Of a DNA stretch of 19,929 nucleotides, positions 7,045 through 15,345 are shown in pieces. Origin of the DNA: Woeseiaceae bacterium (GTDB taxonomy: Bacteria; Pseudomonadota; Gammaproteobacteria; Steroidobacterales; Woeseiaceae). The DNA is taken from the NCBI GenBank assembly GCA_022615525.1, contig JAKEGN010000038.1, positions 1-19,929 on the forward strand, given 5' to 3'. Positions within the stretch are counted from its first letter, which is position 1. Each line of letters opens with the position of its first letter. The notes beneath the pieces are model-generated. The model made no database searches. It saw only the letters and a list, made by a program, of their open reading frames with translations, and was not told where the DNA came from. The position numbers and the translations under genes were made by a program.

Positions 7045-8849
7045 TGACGAGTTCGGCAGGCACGCCGTTGCTCGAAGTGCGCGAACTCTGCGTGAGTTAC
7101 GAGAACGGACCGGTCGTCGACAAGCTGAGTTTTTCGTTACGTGCCGGTGAAGCGTTGAGCCTTGCTGGCGAGTCGGGATCCGGAAAGTCCCAAACGGCGC
7201 TCGCCATCATGGGATTGTTGCCAACGAACGCCAAGGTGAGCGGCCAGGTCCTGTTCGATGGGCACAGCCTGCTTGGCGCAGGCGACGTAATGCTGAACGA
7301 GTACCGGGCACGCCGCATGGCAATGGTCTTCCAGGACCCGATGGCGGCGCTGAATCCTTATGTAACCATCGGCAACCAATTAAGCCGGATACTCCTGGAG
7401 CACAGACTGGCGGATAAGGCAGAGGCCCGCCGGCGCTCACTCGCGATGCTGAAGCGTGTCGGGTTGCCGGACGCTGAGCGGCAGTACAGGGCCTACCCGC
7501 ACGAGTTGTCGGGAGGCATGCGGCAAAGGGCGCTGATCGCCGCTGCGCTGATTGCCGAGCCTCGCCTATTGATAGCCGATGAGCCGACCACGGCGCTGGA
7601 CGTGACCGTCCAGGCACAGATCCTGCAACTGCTCGCGGACTTGCGGCGGGAAACGAACGTTGCGTTGCTGCTCATAACGCACGATCTCGGCGTGGTGTCG
7701 ACCAACTGTGAGCGACTGATGGTCATCGACAAGGGACAACTGATCGAGCAAGGCGCAACGCCCGAGGTACTTGCGAATCCATCGCAGCCGCGCACGGCAA
7801 AGATGGTGATAGCAGCAGGAGGGCTCACCGGTGCATGCTCGCCGCTCCCGGCGACCTCGTCGGACGGCAAGACGAAAGGGTTGCTCGAGGTAAAGAACCT
7901 GTCGGTCACCTACTCGGAGCGAACGGGAGGCCGCCGCCGGCGCCTGCACGCCGTCCACGACATCAGCCTGTCCGTGAGACCCGGCGAGACCGTAGCCATA
8001 GTCGGTGAATCCGGGTCAGGCAAAAGCAGCCTTGCACGCGCCGTCGTCGGACTTTTGCCGGAGGCCGCCGGCAGCGTGAGCCTTTCAGGCGAGACAATGC
8101 AGCGCCTTGTCGGATCTCGCACTAAGAGCGTACGCCGCAAAGTGCAGATGGTATTCCAGGATCCGGTCGCGTCCCTCGATCCGGCCATGCCGGTCGGAGG
8201 CATCGTCGCCGAGCCACTGCTCGTGCACGAACCGTCGATGTCCCGGGCAGCGCGCACGCGCGAGGTAACCGACATGCTGCTTCGTGTCGGCCTGACCCCG
8301 GAACTCATGACTCGTTATGCGCACGAACTCTCCGGCGGACAGGCGCAGCGTGTGGCCATAGCGCGCGCACTGATCCTGAAACCGGCGCTTCTCATCTGCG
8401 ACGAAGCCGTAGCCGCGCTGGACAGTGCGGTGCGCCTGGAAGTGCTCGGTCTGCTGCAGGCGGAACAACAGCGCTCCAACCTGGCGCTGCTCGTCATAAC
8501 GCACGATCTTTCAGTGGTGCAACAATTGAGTCACAGGGTACTGATCATGTACATGGGCCGGCTGATCGAGATGACAGCGGGCCACGACCTGTTCCGCCGG
8601 CCGCGACATCCGTATTCGCGCCTGCTGCTGGATTCGATACCGCTGGCACGAAAATCCGGGACAGCGGAACTGGTGGCTGCCGCTGCCGGCGAACCGGCGT
8701 CGATACTCGTTCCGCCAACCGGTTGTGTTTTTCATCCGCGTTGTGCGCACCGCGTCGATCGTTGCCGTGAGGAGCGGCCGGAACTGCTGGCAACGGAGAC
8801 AGGCGCCGCCGCCTGTCATCGCGCCGCGGAACTCGATCTCTCCTCGTAG
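7044..8849 (+). CDS. Oligopeptide ABC transporter, fused double ATPase (OppDF)
   Basis: Supplies ATP hydrolysis for the peptide importer. Both nucleotide-binding domains, normally separate OppD and OppF, are in one 601-residue chain. Domain 1: Walker A GESGSGKS (42-49), Q-loop FQDP (96-99), signature LSGGMRQ (155-161), Walker B LLIADE (175-180), H-loop His213. A linker of about 60 residues follows. Domain 2: Walker A GESGSGKS (321-328), signature LSGGQAQ (429-435), Walker B LLICDE (449-454), His487. The second Walker B continues AVAALD where the usual proline is alanine; the catalytic Glu is kept. Only the C-terminal half has the oligo_HPY cysteine motif (Cys561, Cys567, Cys574). ATG 7044 overlaps the oppC stop; the GTG at 7041 is equally possible, with GGAAG at 7031-7035 serving both. 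The TAG stop lies within a REP head. Confidence 0.95.
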   Translation: MTSSAGTPLLEVRELCVSYENGPVVDKLSFSLRAGEALSLAGESGSGKSQTALAIMGLLPTNAKVSGQVLFDGHSLLGAGDVMLNEYRARRMAMVFQDPMAALNPYVTIGNQLSRILLEHRLADKAEARRRSLAMLKRVGLPDAERQYRAYPHELSGGMRQRALIAAALIAEPRLLIADEPTTALDVTVQAQILQLLADLRRETNVALLLITHDLGVVSTNCERLMVIDKGQLIEQGATPEVLANPSQPRTAKMVIAAGGLTGACSPLPATSSDGKTKGLLEVKNLSVTYSERTGGRRRRLHAVHDISLSVRPGETVAIVGESGSGKSSLARAVVGLLPEAAGSVSLSGETMQRLVGSRTKSVRRKVQMVFQDPVASLDPAMPVGGIVAEPLLVHEPSMSRAARTREVTDMLLRVGLTPELMTRYAHELSGGQAQRVAIARALILKPALLICDEAVAALDSAVRLEVLGLLQAEQQRSNLALLVITHDLSVVQQLSHRVLIMYMGRLIEMTAGHDLFRRPRHPYSRLLLDSIPLARKSGTAELVAAAAGEPASILVPPTGCVFHPRCAHRVDRCREERPELLATETGAAACHRAAELDLSS

Positions 8850-8880
8850 GAGCGAGCAGCCGGATCTCTTCGCGGGCTTT
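8846..8880 (+). repeat. Degenerate GTAG REP overlapping the oppDF stop codon
   Basis: GTAGGAGCGAGC at 8846-8857 matches the head of the GTAG REPs seen elsewhere in the window. A tail-like TCGCGGGC follows at 8870-8877. The centre is interrupted and does not fold into the short perfect stem of the next two REPs. The TAG of GTAG is the stop codon of the ATPase gene. Confidence 0.45.
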
Positions 8881-8889
8881 GGGCTTGCG

Positions 8890-8918
8890 CTGTAGGGGCC
8901 AGCAATGCTGGCGACGCG
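8890..8918 (+). repeat. GTAG REP, forward member of an inverted pair
   Basis: The head CTGTAGGG is followed by a perfect stem GCCAGC (8898-8903) / GCTGGC (8907-8912) around a 3-nt loop, then GACGCG. The same layout appears reversed at 8948-8975 with a different, still perfect stem, showing compensatory change. Together they form a BIME-like pair between the convergent opp and RND operons. Confidence 0.85.
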
Positions 8919-8947
8919 GAGCCTGAACCCGGCGCCATTCCCGTCAT

Positions 8948-8975
8948 CGCGTCGCCTGCGATGCAGGCTCTACAG
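8948..8975 (-). repeat. GTAG REP, reverse member of the inverted pair
   Basis: On the minus strand it reads CTGTAGAG, stem GCCTGC / GCAGGC around a 3-nt loop, then GACGCG. It differs from the forward copy at both sides of the stem (AGC/GCT versus TGC/GCA), so pairing is kept. It lies 18 nt beyond the RND permease stop. No T-run follows, so termination here would be hairpin-aided or Rho-dependent. Confidence 0.85.
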
Positions 8976-8992
8976 GCGCGTTTGCGACAACG

Positions 8993-11900
8993 CTAGGACG
9001 TTGCCGGCTCCGGCATGGCGGAAGCCGCGGCCTCCTCCGGGACCTCCTCATGGCGACCGGCCAGCAGCAGGTACACCACGGGTACGACAAAAAGCGTGAA
9101 TATCGTGCCAAAGCTCATGCCGCCCACGATGACCCAGCCGATCTGGTGTCGCGCCTCCGCACCTGCGCCCGTGGCAATGGCCAGCGGTACGGCGCCGAGC
9201 ACCATGGCGCCCGTCGTCATCAGGATCGGCCGCAACCGCTGGCTCGCGGACTGCAAAACGGCGTCGCGTTTGGCCAGTCCCCGTGCTCGCAGCTGGTTGG
9301 CAAATTCGACGATCAGGATGCCATGCTTCGAGATCAGGCCGACCAGGGTAACGGCGCCGATCTGCGTGTAGATGTTCCACGAAGCTGTGACTTCCCACCA
9401 CCCGGCGCCACTGCCCTTGTGGATGATCGCGAGGCACAGAAACGCGCCGAACATGGCGAGCGGCACCGCGATAAGGATGATCAGCGGATCGATGAAGCTT
9501 TCAAACTGCGCCGACAGCACCAGGTAAATGAAGATCAGGGCAAGTGCCATCATCAAAAATGCACTCGCCGAGGACTCGCGAAACTCGCGGGATTGTCCGG
9601 AGAGGTCGTAAAGCGCTTCCGGCGCAACCTCATCCAGCGCCGCCTCCATCCACTCCAGCGCCTCGCCGAGCGTGTACCCGGGCGCGAGGCCGGCTGTTAC
9701 CGTTGCCGAGCGAAGCTTGTTGAAGTGATTCAGTTCAGTGGCCGCGACCGTCTCATACACGGTGGCCAGATTCTGCAACTGCACCACCCTGTCGTTCGCG
9801 CCGCGCACAAAAATATTGCTGAGATCGCTGGGAGTCCGCCGCGCATCGTCCTCGATCTGCACGATGACATCGTACTGCTCGGAACCGCGCTTGAAGCGCG
9901 TGACATTGCGACCGCCGAGCATGGTCTCGAGCGTGCGCCCGACGGCATCGACACTGGCGCCGACAGCCGAAACCTTCTCACGGTTGATGTCGATCTTCAG
10001 TTCCGGCTTGTTGAGCTTCAGGTCAGAGTCGGGATTCGTCAGCCGGGGGTTCTCGGACATCTTGACTATCAGGCTCCGCACCAGGGCATCGAGTTCCGCC
10101 CAGGAGAGCGTGCTCTGCACAACGAAACTCACCGGCTGGCCGAAGCCCCGCTGGCCGAGCGGCGGGGGCGTCACCGGGAATGCCATGATTCCCGCGATAC
10201 TGGAGAACTTGGGGAACAGGCTCCGAGCGATCTGCTGCGCCGTGCGTTCGCGCGCGCTCCAGTCCTTCAATCCGACGAACGCTATGATATTCGTAACGCC
10301 GTTGAACCCGGTGAATCCGAAATGCCGAATGCGCTCCGGCACCTCTTCGAGATAGCTCTCCATCTGTCTTGCGTAGCGGTCGGAGTACTCGATGGTCGAG
10401 CCTTCCGGCGCGGAACCAAAACCGAGCAGGACGCCCTGGTCCTCCGTCGGCGCCAGTTCTTCAGGCAGTGACAGGAACAACGCGGTCATTGCGGCGATGA
10501 CGCCCGCCGCCATGCCGAGCACGACCCACTTCCGCGAAAGCAACCGGTCGAGCAGGTTGTGGTAACCACGATCCAGGCCCCGGAGCACGCGCTCTCCGAA
10601 ATCAAACAGTGCGCCGTGCCGCGGTTCGTGACGCAGCAGTTTCGAGCACATCATCGGTGACAGCGTCAGCGCCGTGAATCCTGAAACGATGACCGCGCCG
10701 GCCAGGGTCAGTGCAAACTCGATGAACAGCTTGCCGCTACGACCGGTGGAGAAAGCAAACGGCAGGTAGACGGCGGCAAGCGTGATCGACATTGCGACAA
10801 TCGCGAAAGCGATTTCACGGCTCCCGGCCAGCGCCGCCTTCATGGGCTCCATGCCGTTCTCGATATGCCGGTAGATGTTCTCCAGCATGACGATGGCGTC
10901 GTCCACGACCAGCCCGATTGCCAGCACCATGGCGAGCAATGACAGCGTGTTGATTGTGAAACCGAACAGGTACATCAAGGCGAAGGCGCCGATCAGCGAA
11001 ACCGGAATCGTCACCAGGGGCACCAGCACGGCACGCCAGTTGCGAAGAAACAGAAAGATCACGAGCACGACGAGCAGTACGGCCTCAAGCACGGTCACGT
11101 AGACCTCGGATATGGACCTCTCGATGAAGACGGTCGAATCGAATGCCATTTCGACTTTCATGCCCTCCGGCAGGGTACGGGTAATCTCCGGCAACACGAC
11201 CTTCAGTGCATTGGAAATGTCGAGCGGGTTGGCTACAGCCTGCTTCACGATGCCGAGCGGTACGGCGTTGCGGCCGTTGAAGCGGGCGCGAAATCGCGAA
11301 TTGTCGGCGCCCAGTTCGATACGCGCCACGTCACCGAGCCGCACAAGGAACTTGTCGGTCTCCTTGATGACGATGTTCGCGAACTCCTGTGGCTCGCGAA
11401 GATCCGTTTCCGCAAGAACGGTGAATTCGCGCTCGCGACTTTCGACACGGCCTGCCGGAGTCTCGATATTCTGCTTGCGCAGCGCATCCTCGACATCTAC
11501 CGGCGTAAGTTCGTAACCGGCCAGGCGGTCCGGATCCAGCCAGATCCGCATTGCGTAACGATTGCCGTAGACCTGGGCCTCGGCGACACCGGGAATGGTC
11601 TGGATGCGGTCCTTGACGAGGCGCACCGCCACGTCTGCGATCTCGATCAGGTCGTGCCGGTCCGAGGAAAACGCGAGGTAGATGATCGGCTGGGCGTCGG
11701 CCTCCTGCTTCTGCACAATGGAGTCGTCGGCTTCCTGTGGCAAGGCACTGCGGGCCTGTGCAACGCGGTCGCGTACATCGCTTGCCGCCGCATCGGCGTC
11801 GCGATCGAGCCGAAACCGCACCGTGACCTGGCTGCTCTCCGCCCGACTGATTGAACGAATATAGTCGATGCCTTCGATGCCTGAGAGCGCATCCTCGATC

Positions 11901-12097
11901 GGCTTGGTGATCTGCGACTCGATGACCTGTGCGTTTGCGCCGGGATAGCCGGTGAACACCGACACTATGGGCTCGTCGACGTTCGGGATTAGGCGCACGG
12001 CCAGTCGCTCGTAACAGATGAGCCCGACCAGCAGGATGACGAGGTTCATCACAGTGGCGAGTACCGGGCGCTGAATCGAGAGTGTCGGCAGTTGCAT
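8993..12097 (-). CDS. RND efflux transporter permease, HAE1 (AcrB/MexB) family
   Basis: Proton-driven inner-membrane pump that moves drugs, detergents or other amphiphiles toward an outer-membrane channel. 1034 residues, the normal size. Seen: the N-terminal helix after IQRPVLATVM; the porter domain with YPGANAQVIE and a helix 1 to 2 hairpin; transmembrane helix 4 carrying the proton-relay pair Asp399-Asp400 in GLVVDDAIVMLENIYRH; FIEFALTLAGAVIVSGF; and a C-terminal half that repeats the fold with the matching lysine in LISKHGILIVEFANQL, equivalent to AcrB Lys940. It starts 3 nt after the adaptor stop, with an AGGAAG ribosome-binding site inside the end of the adaptor gene, so the two are translationally coupled. 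No outer-membrane factor gene is in the window. The substrate cannot be read from the sequence. Confidence 0.96.
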   Translation of the reverse strand: MQLPTLSIQRPVLATVMNLVILLVGLICYERLAVRLIPNVDEPIVSVFTGYPGANAQVIESQITKPIEDALSGIEGIDYIRSISRAESSQVTVRFRLDRDADAAASDVRDRVAQARSALPQEADDSIVQKQEADAQPIIYLAFSSDRHDLIEIADVAVRLVKDRIQTIPGVAEAQVYGNRYAMRIWLDPDRLAGYELTPVDVEDALRKQNIETPAGRVESREREFTVLAETDLREPQEFANIVIKETDKFLVRLGDVARIELGADNSRFRARFNGRNAVPLGIVKQAVANPLDISNALKVVLPEITRTLPEGMKVEMAFDSTVFIERSISEVYVTVLEAVLLVVLVIFLFLRNWRAVLVPLVTIPVSLIGAFALMYLFGFTINTLSLLAMVLAIGLVVDDAIVMLENIYRHIENGMEPMKAALAGSREIAFAIVAMSITLAAVYLPFAFSTGRSGKLFIEFALTLAGAVIVSGFTALTLSPMMCSKLLRHEPRHGALFDFGERVLRGLDRGYHNLLDRLLSRKWVVLGMAAGVIAAMTALFLSLPEELAPTEDQGVLLGFGSAPEGSTIEYSDRYARQMESYLEEVPERIRHFGFTGFNGVTNIIAFVGLKDWSARERTAQQIARSLFPKFSSIAGIMAFPVTPPPLGQRGFGQPVSFVVQSTLSWAELDALVRSLIVKMSENPRLTNPDSDLKLNKPELKIDINREKVSAVGASVDAVGRTLETMLGGRNVTRFKRGSEQYDVIVQIEDDARRTPSDLSNIFVRGANDRVVQLQNLATVYETVAATELNHFNKLRSATVTAGLAPGYTLGEALEWMEAALDEVAPEALYDLSGQSREFRESSASAFLMMALALIFIYLVLSAQFESFIDPLIILIAVPLAMFGAFLCLAIIHKGSGAGWWEVTASWNIYTQIGAVTLVGLISKHGILIVEFANQLRARGLAKRDAVLQSASQRLRPILMTTGAMVLGAVPLAIATGAGAEARHQIGWVIVGGMSFGTIFTLFVVPVVYLLLAGRHEEVPEEAAASAMPEPATS

Positions 12098-12100
12098 GGA

Positions 12101-13129
12101 TCAGCTTCCTGCGGCAGATGCCACGTCTTGTGTTTGCACGGCGGCGCCTTCGAATAGTTTCATCTGGCCGGCGACCACGATGGTCTCGCCGACCTCGAGT
12201 CCGGACAGGATCTCGACCTGCCCGGGCAGGCGCTCACCGAGGATGACCTTGCGCTGATGCACCTTGCCGTCGATCACGACGTACACGGTTTTGTCCTGAC
12301 CGATAGGCCATATTGCTTCTTCGGGCACGAGCAGCGCATCGGCCTTTTCGGCGAGCGTGACGTTGACCCGTACGAAGAACCCGGGACGCAATTTGAGCGA
12401 CGGGTTCGGCAGGCTGGCACGCGTCGCGACGCTGTGGCCGGCGACGTCGATGCGCGGAGATACCGCAGTAATCGTTCCATCGAATGTTTCGCCCGGATAC
12501 GCATCGACGGACACGGAAATCGCCTGGCCGGCCGAAATCTTCGGCAACAGCGTCTCCGGAACGCTGAATTCGACCCGCAGCGGATCGAGCTGCACGACGT
12601 CGACGACGGCCTGGCCTACGGTCGCGTAATCGCCGATGTTGATTTCGCGCAGACCCACGTAACCGTCGAAGGGTGCGCGGATAGTCGTTTTCGAGAGTTT
12701 TGCCTGCGATGACAAAAGGCGCGCCACGTCGACATTCATGTTCGCCTGGGCGGCATCGTAGTCGTTTGCAGAGATCAGTTTCTTGGCATACATCTCGCGC
12801 GCACGTTCGAACGCAGCGGTGCTGCGCTCGGCATTGGCCCTCGCTTCGTTGACCTCGGCCTCGAGCACGGTTGCTTCGATGGAGAACAGCCGGTCACCCT
12901 TCCGGACGCGCTGTCCCTCGGCAAAATGTACTTCGAGGACTTGTCCTGGCACCTCTGCGCGAAGCACGGCCGCGGCTTCCGCGATCAATGTGCCGACCGC
13001 CCTTACGGACGCCTGCATGGTCGAGGTGGTGACCTGGACCGTTTCGACGGTGGTCGGGAAACCGCCCTGCGCAAACGCAAAGGTCGCTGCTGCGCATAGA
13101 GACAGGATGAGAATTCGGGCGATAAGCAT
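12101..13129 (-). CDS. RND efflux periplasmic adaptor (membrane fusion protein)
   Basis: Bridges the RND permease and an outer-membrane TolC-type channel across the periplasm. 342 residues. Seen: a signal peptide of about 20 residues ending AFAQ; the first half of the lipoyl-like domain with GQVLEVHFAEGQRVRKGDRLF; a short alpha-helical hairpin (about residues 85-145) rich in Ala and Glu; the second lipoyl half TIRAPFDGYVGLREINIGDYA; then the beta-barrel and membrane-proximal parts with LRPGFFVRV and VPEEAIWPIG. There is no lipobox cysteine after the signal peptide, so it is a soluble periplasmic adaptor, not a lipoprotein like AcrA. The ribosome-binding site AGG stands about 6 nt before the ATG. 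First gene of the efflux operon; a -10-like TAGAAT lies about 90 nt upstream. Confidence 0.95.
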   Translation of the reverse strand: MLIARILILSLCAAATFAFAQGGFPTTVETVQVTTSTMQASVRAVGTLIAEAAAVLRAEVPGQVLEVHFAEGQRVRKGDRLFSIEATVLEAEVNEARANAERSTAAFERAREMYAKKLISANDYDAAQANMNVDVARLLSSQAKLSKTTIRAPFDGYVGLREINIGDYATVGQAVVDVVQLDPLRVEFSVPETLLPKISAGQAISVSVDAYPGETFDGTITAVSPRIDVAGHSVATRASLPNPSLKLRPGFFVRVNVTLAEKADALLVPEEAIWPIGQDKTVYVVIDGKVHQRKVILGERLPGQVEILSGLEVGETIVVAGQMKLFEGAAVQTQDVASAAGS

Positions 13130-13219
13130 GTTTTACCTGTTATTGGATGCGGTTCGCCGACGGGAAACTGGCTCGGCCACGAAGGCTTTGACCGCACGGA
13201 GGCTAACGGTTCGATCCGT

Positions 13220-13225
13220 ATTCTA
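13220..13225 (-). promoter_or_regulatory. Possible -10 of the RND efflux operon
   Basis: TAGAAT on the minus strand (13225-13220), preceded by GGT, lies in the 128-nt gap upstream of the adaptor gene and leaves a leader of about 80-90 nt. It is the same hexamer as at 1308-1313 and 19048-19053. No good -35 was found at 16-18 nt, so the call is weak. No regulator gene of the TetR or MarR type lies nearby. Confidence 0.35.
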
Positions 13226-13257
13226 ACCCCGAAAGCGACGCCGCCCGACCTCCGCGG

Positions 13258-14556
13258 TCACTGGCCGGGAAACGGCATCGGCAGCGGGGCGCCGTTCACC
13301 GTCAGCAGGCCGCCGGCGAACTCGGCTTGCAGGCGGTAGACATCGCCATCGAGCTTCAGGAAGCCCATGTCGATCAGGCTGCCGGCCTCCGGGTTCATCT
13401 CCATGCCCATCCGCACCAGGGCTTCCGGCACACTGATGTCCGCAGACGCGGTAGTGGCGAGGATGACGCCGGGCCAGGAAAAGGGCCCGGTCGACTCGGC
13501 CAGGGCCAAGGCCAGTTTGGAGCGGATATCCCCCTGCGGGAGCGCTATATCCAGCTGATCGAGGCGAACCTCGCCACCGCCGGCGAGCAGGGCTTCGATG
13601 TCACCCTGGATCACGGAGAACAACTCGCCCAGGGCAGCATCGGGATCGGCCGATGCGCGGGCTTCATTAATGGCTTTTGAAATGCGCCCGAGCGAAGCGG
13701 CGTCGAGACCGTTGACGGCGACATCCATTGTAATTCCGACGTCTCCGAATTCAGGTACCGCAAGTTTCTCGAGTGACATCTTGCTTTGCGCGGTTACCTC
13801 GTCGCCCTCGATGGCCGACGTTCCGTTGACATCGAGCCTCTGGAAGCCGCTTATCGGACCGGCCGCACCGGCGACCGCAAAGGATTCGATCACCATGATC
13901 ATCTTGCCAACCGCGATGCCGTAATCCGTCCGGACCTGCTGCGCATCGACGGTCATCCGGCCGACTTCCGCACTGTTGGGGCCGGCACGATACGACCAGG
14001 GCTGTACCTCGCCCTTTATCGACAACTCGCGATGTCCGTCACTGGCGGCAAACTGCAGGTCGGCGCCTGCCCAGGTCGCAACGCCAGTCGCGTCATCCCG
14101 CGTACCCGGCTCGAGAATATATCGGCCGGTGGTGTCGCCACCTAGGCTCGTCTCGCTGTAAATCGTGCCGGGAAGCTCGGTCAGGTTGCCATGGCCATCA
14201 TCGATGTGCAGCGTGGATACCATGCGGGCAAGTCCGGGCTTGAGTGATCCGGAGGACTGCGACATCGAACTGACGGGCACCAGACCGTGGTCGATTCGCG
14301 TATCGATCAGCAACGATTTCATGCTGTCATCGCCGGTCGCCGGAACCGGATGCCGCAGCGCGATTCGGTGTTGTCCTTCGGACGTAAACCAGCCACGATC
14401 GAATTTCTCGGTCGTTACCACGACATCGGGGCTGTCGCTGCGGGCCTGCTCTATGCCCCGTTCGAGGTTTCGCTCGGCGAGCCGGCCGACGATGCCGGGC
14501 GAAATCAGAATTACGAGCGCCAGTATCAGCAGCGTTACGACGATGGAACGTTTCAC
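13258..14556 (-). CDS. DUF945 (YdgA-like) membrane-anchored periplasmic protein
   Basis: Belongs to the YdgA / DUF945 family of gammaproteobacterial envelope proteins; the biochemical role is not settled. 432 residues from the chosen GTG. Seen: KRS, then a hydrophobic anchor (residues 4 to about 24, SIVVTLLILALVILISPGIV), then GRLAERNLERGIEQ, which matches the usual opening of the family. A long beta-rich periplasmic part follows, with repeated amphipathic strands and few charged clusters (for example MTVDAQQVRTDYGIAVGKM and a late SVPEALVRMGMEMN). GTG 14556 is preferred because GAGG is 6 nt upstream and the anchor follows at once. An open extension to 14664 would put a Pro/Arg-rich tail before the anchor. 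It is a single gene, divergent from the cytochrome gene. The family assignment is from overall pattern, not a search. Confidence 0.78.
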   Translation of the reverse strand: MKRSIVVTLLILALVILISPGIVGRLAERNLERGIEQARSDSPDVVVTTEKFDRGWFTSEGQHRIALRHPVPATGDDSMKSLLIDTRIDHGLVPVSSMSQSSGSLKPGLARMVSTLHIDDGHGNLTELPGTIYSETSLGGDTTGRYILEPGTRDDATGVATWAGADLQFAASDGHRELSIKGEVQPWSYRAGPNSAEVGRMTVDAQQVRTDYGIAVGKMIMVIESFAVAGAAGPISGFQRLDVNGTSAIEGDEVTAQSKMSLEKLAVPEFGDVGITMDVAVNGLDAASLGRISKAINEARASADPDAALGELFSVIQGDIEALLAGGGEVRLDQLDIALPQGDIRSKLALALAESTGPFSWPGVILATTASADISVPEALVRMGMEMNPEAGSLIDMGFLKLDGDVYRLQAEFAGGLLTVNGAPLPMPFPGQ

Positions 14557-14711
14557 CTGAAGCCTCGCGAAGATTTGCGGAGTGCCCCGGCATGCTAGCA
14601 CGAGCCGCTGCACCGGGGCGTCTGGAGCCGGAGGCTGGCATTCGAATCGGACAGTCACTACCATAACGGGCTCCGATTCCGCGCCACAGAAATTTCAGGC
14701 TAAAAATACCT
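14557..14711. promoter_or_regulatory. Divergent control region with two inverted repeats
   Basis: This 155-nt gap separates the DUF945 gene (-) and the cytochrome gene (+). It holds GCCCCGG / CCGGGGC (14584-14590, 14613-14619; 22-nt spacer) and GAATCGGA / TCCGATTC (14644-14651, 14672-14679; 20-nt spacer). The second pair lies 33 nt before the cytochrome start, where a regulator or promoter would be expected. No convincing -35/-10 pair was found. Functional assignment is inference. Confidence 0.35.
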
Positions 14712-15329
14712 GTGATTACAAACACTTATCTAGCCATCGCCGTCCTGACGGCGGGCCTTGCCGTTGCGCTCCCGGCGCGCCCGGCCCAGGCCGAGGACGC
14801 TACGGACCAGGGCAAAGTGCTGGCCTATACCTGCATGGGTTGTCACGGCATCGAGGGTTATCGAAATGCCTATCCCTCGTATCGTGTGCCGCGGCTCGGC
14901 GGGCAGAAGAGTGCCTACATCAAATCGGCTCTGATCGCCTACCGCAATGGCAATCGGCCGCACCCGACCATGCAGGCCCAGGGCGGAAGCCTGAGCGATG
15001 AGGACATCGACCAGCTTGCGGCGTGGTTCGGGTCGCAGGGAGAGGCGAGCGATGATGTCGACGCCGAAGACGTCGCCGGCTTTGCGCCCGCGGCGATTTG
15101 CGTGACCTGTCATGGCGTCGCGGGAGCCGGCGTGGAGCCGCAGCCGCCGGTCCTCTCCGGGCAACAGGAGGATTACCTGGTGCATGCTCTCGGCCAGTAC
15201 AAGACCGGCAAGCGCAGCGGCAACGTGATGGTTGCGTTCGCTGCCGGACTGAGTGATGCGGACATCGCTACGATCGCGGCCTTCTACGCAGCGCGCGACG
15301 GGCTGATCACGCCGGACAAGGACCGGTAG
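14712..15329 (+). CDS. Periplasmic diheme cytochrome c (c4-like)
   Basis: Electron carrier with two covalently bound c-type hemes, probably shuttling electrons in the periplasm to a terminal oxidase or other reductase. 205 residues. Seen: a signal peptide ending ARPAQA (about 1-27); heme motif 1 CMGCH (41-45) with a likely axial Met87 in TMQAQG; and heme motif 2 CVTCH (130-134) with a likely axial Met173 in NVMVAF. The two halves repeat the same layout (GGQKSAYIKSALIAYRNG and SGQQEDYLVHALGQYKTG), as in cytochromes c4 and other tandem-duplicated class I cytochromes. The start is GTG 14712 with no clear ribosome-binding site, but no better start precedes the signal peptide. First gene of a four-gene plus-strand cluster. 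Confidence 0.92.
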   Translation: MITNTYLAIAVLTAGLAVALPARPAQAEDATDQGKVLAYTCMGCHGIEGYRNAYPSYRVPRLGGQKSAYIKSALIAYRNGNRPHPTMQAQGGSLSDEDIDQLAAWFGSQGEASDDVDAEDVAGFAPAAICVTCHGVAGAGVEPQPPVLSGQQEDYLVHALGQYKTGKRSGNVMVAFAAGLSDADIATIAAFYAARDGLITPDKDR

Positions 15330-15345
15330 TCCGGCCGGGCACCCC

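Noticed and set aside
8850..8992. REP cluster as a CRISPR array
   Set aside because: Only three imperfect copies in mixed orientation, with no regular spacers and no cas genes.
9050..10471. 473-codon open frame antisense to the RND permease
   Set aside because: Composition is rich in Arg, His and Gln, with no recognisable motif; it is a shadow of the permease codons.
13258..13275. Terminator after the DUF945 gene
   Set aside because: Only a 4-bp inverted repeat and no T-run were seen beyond the stop.
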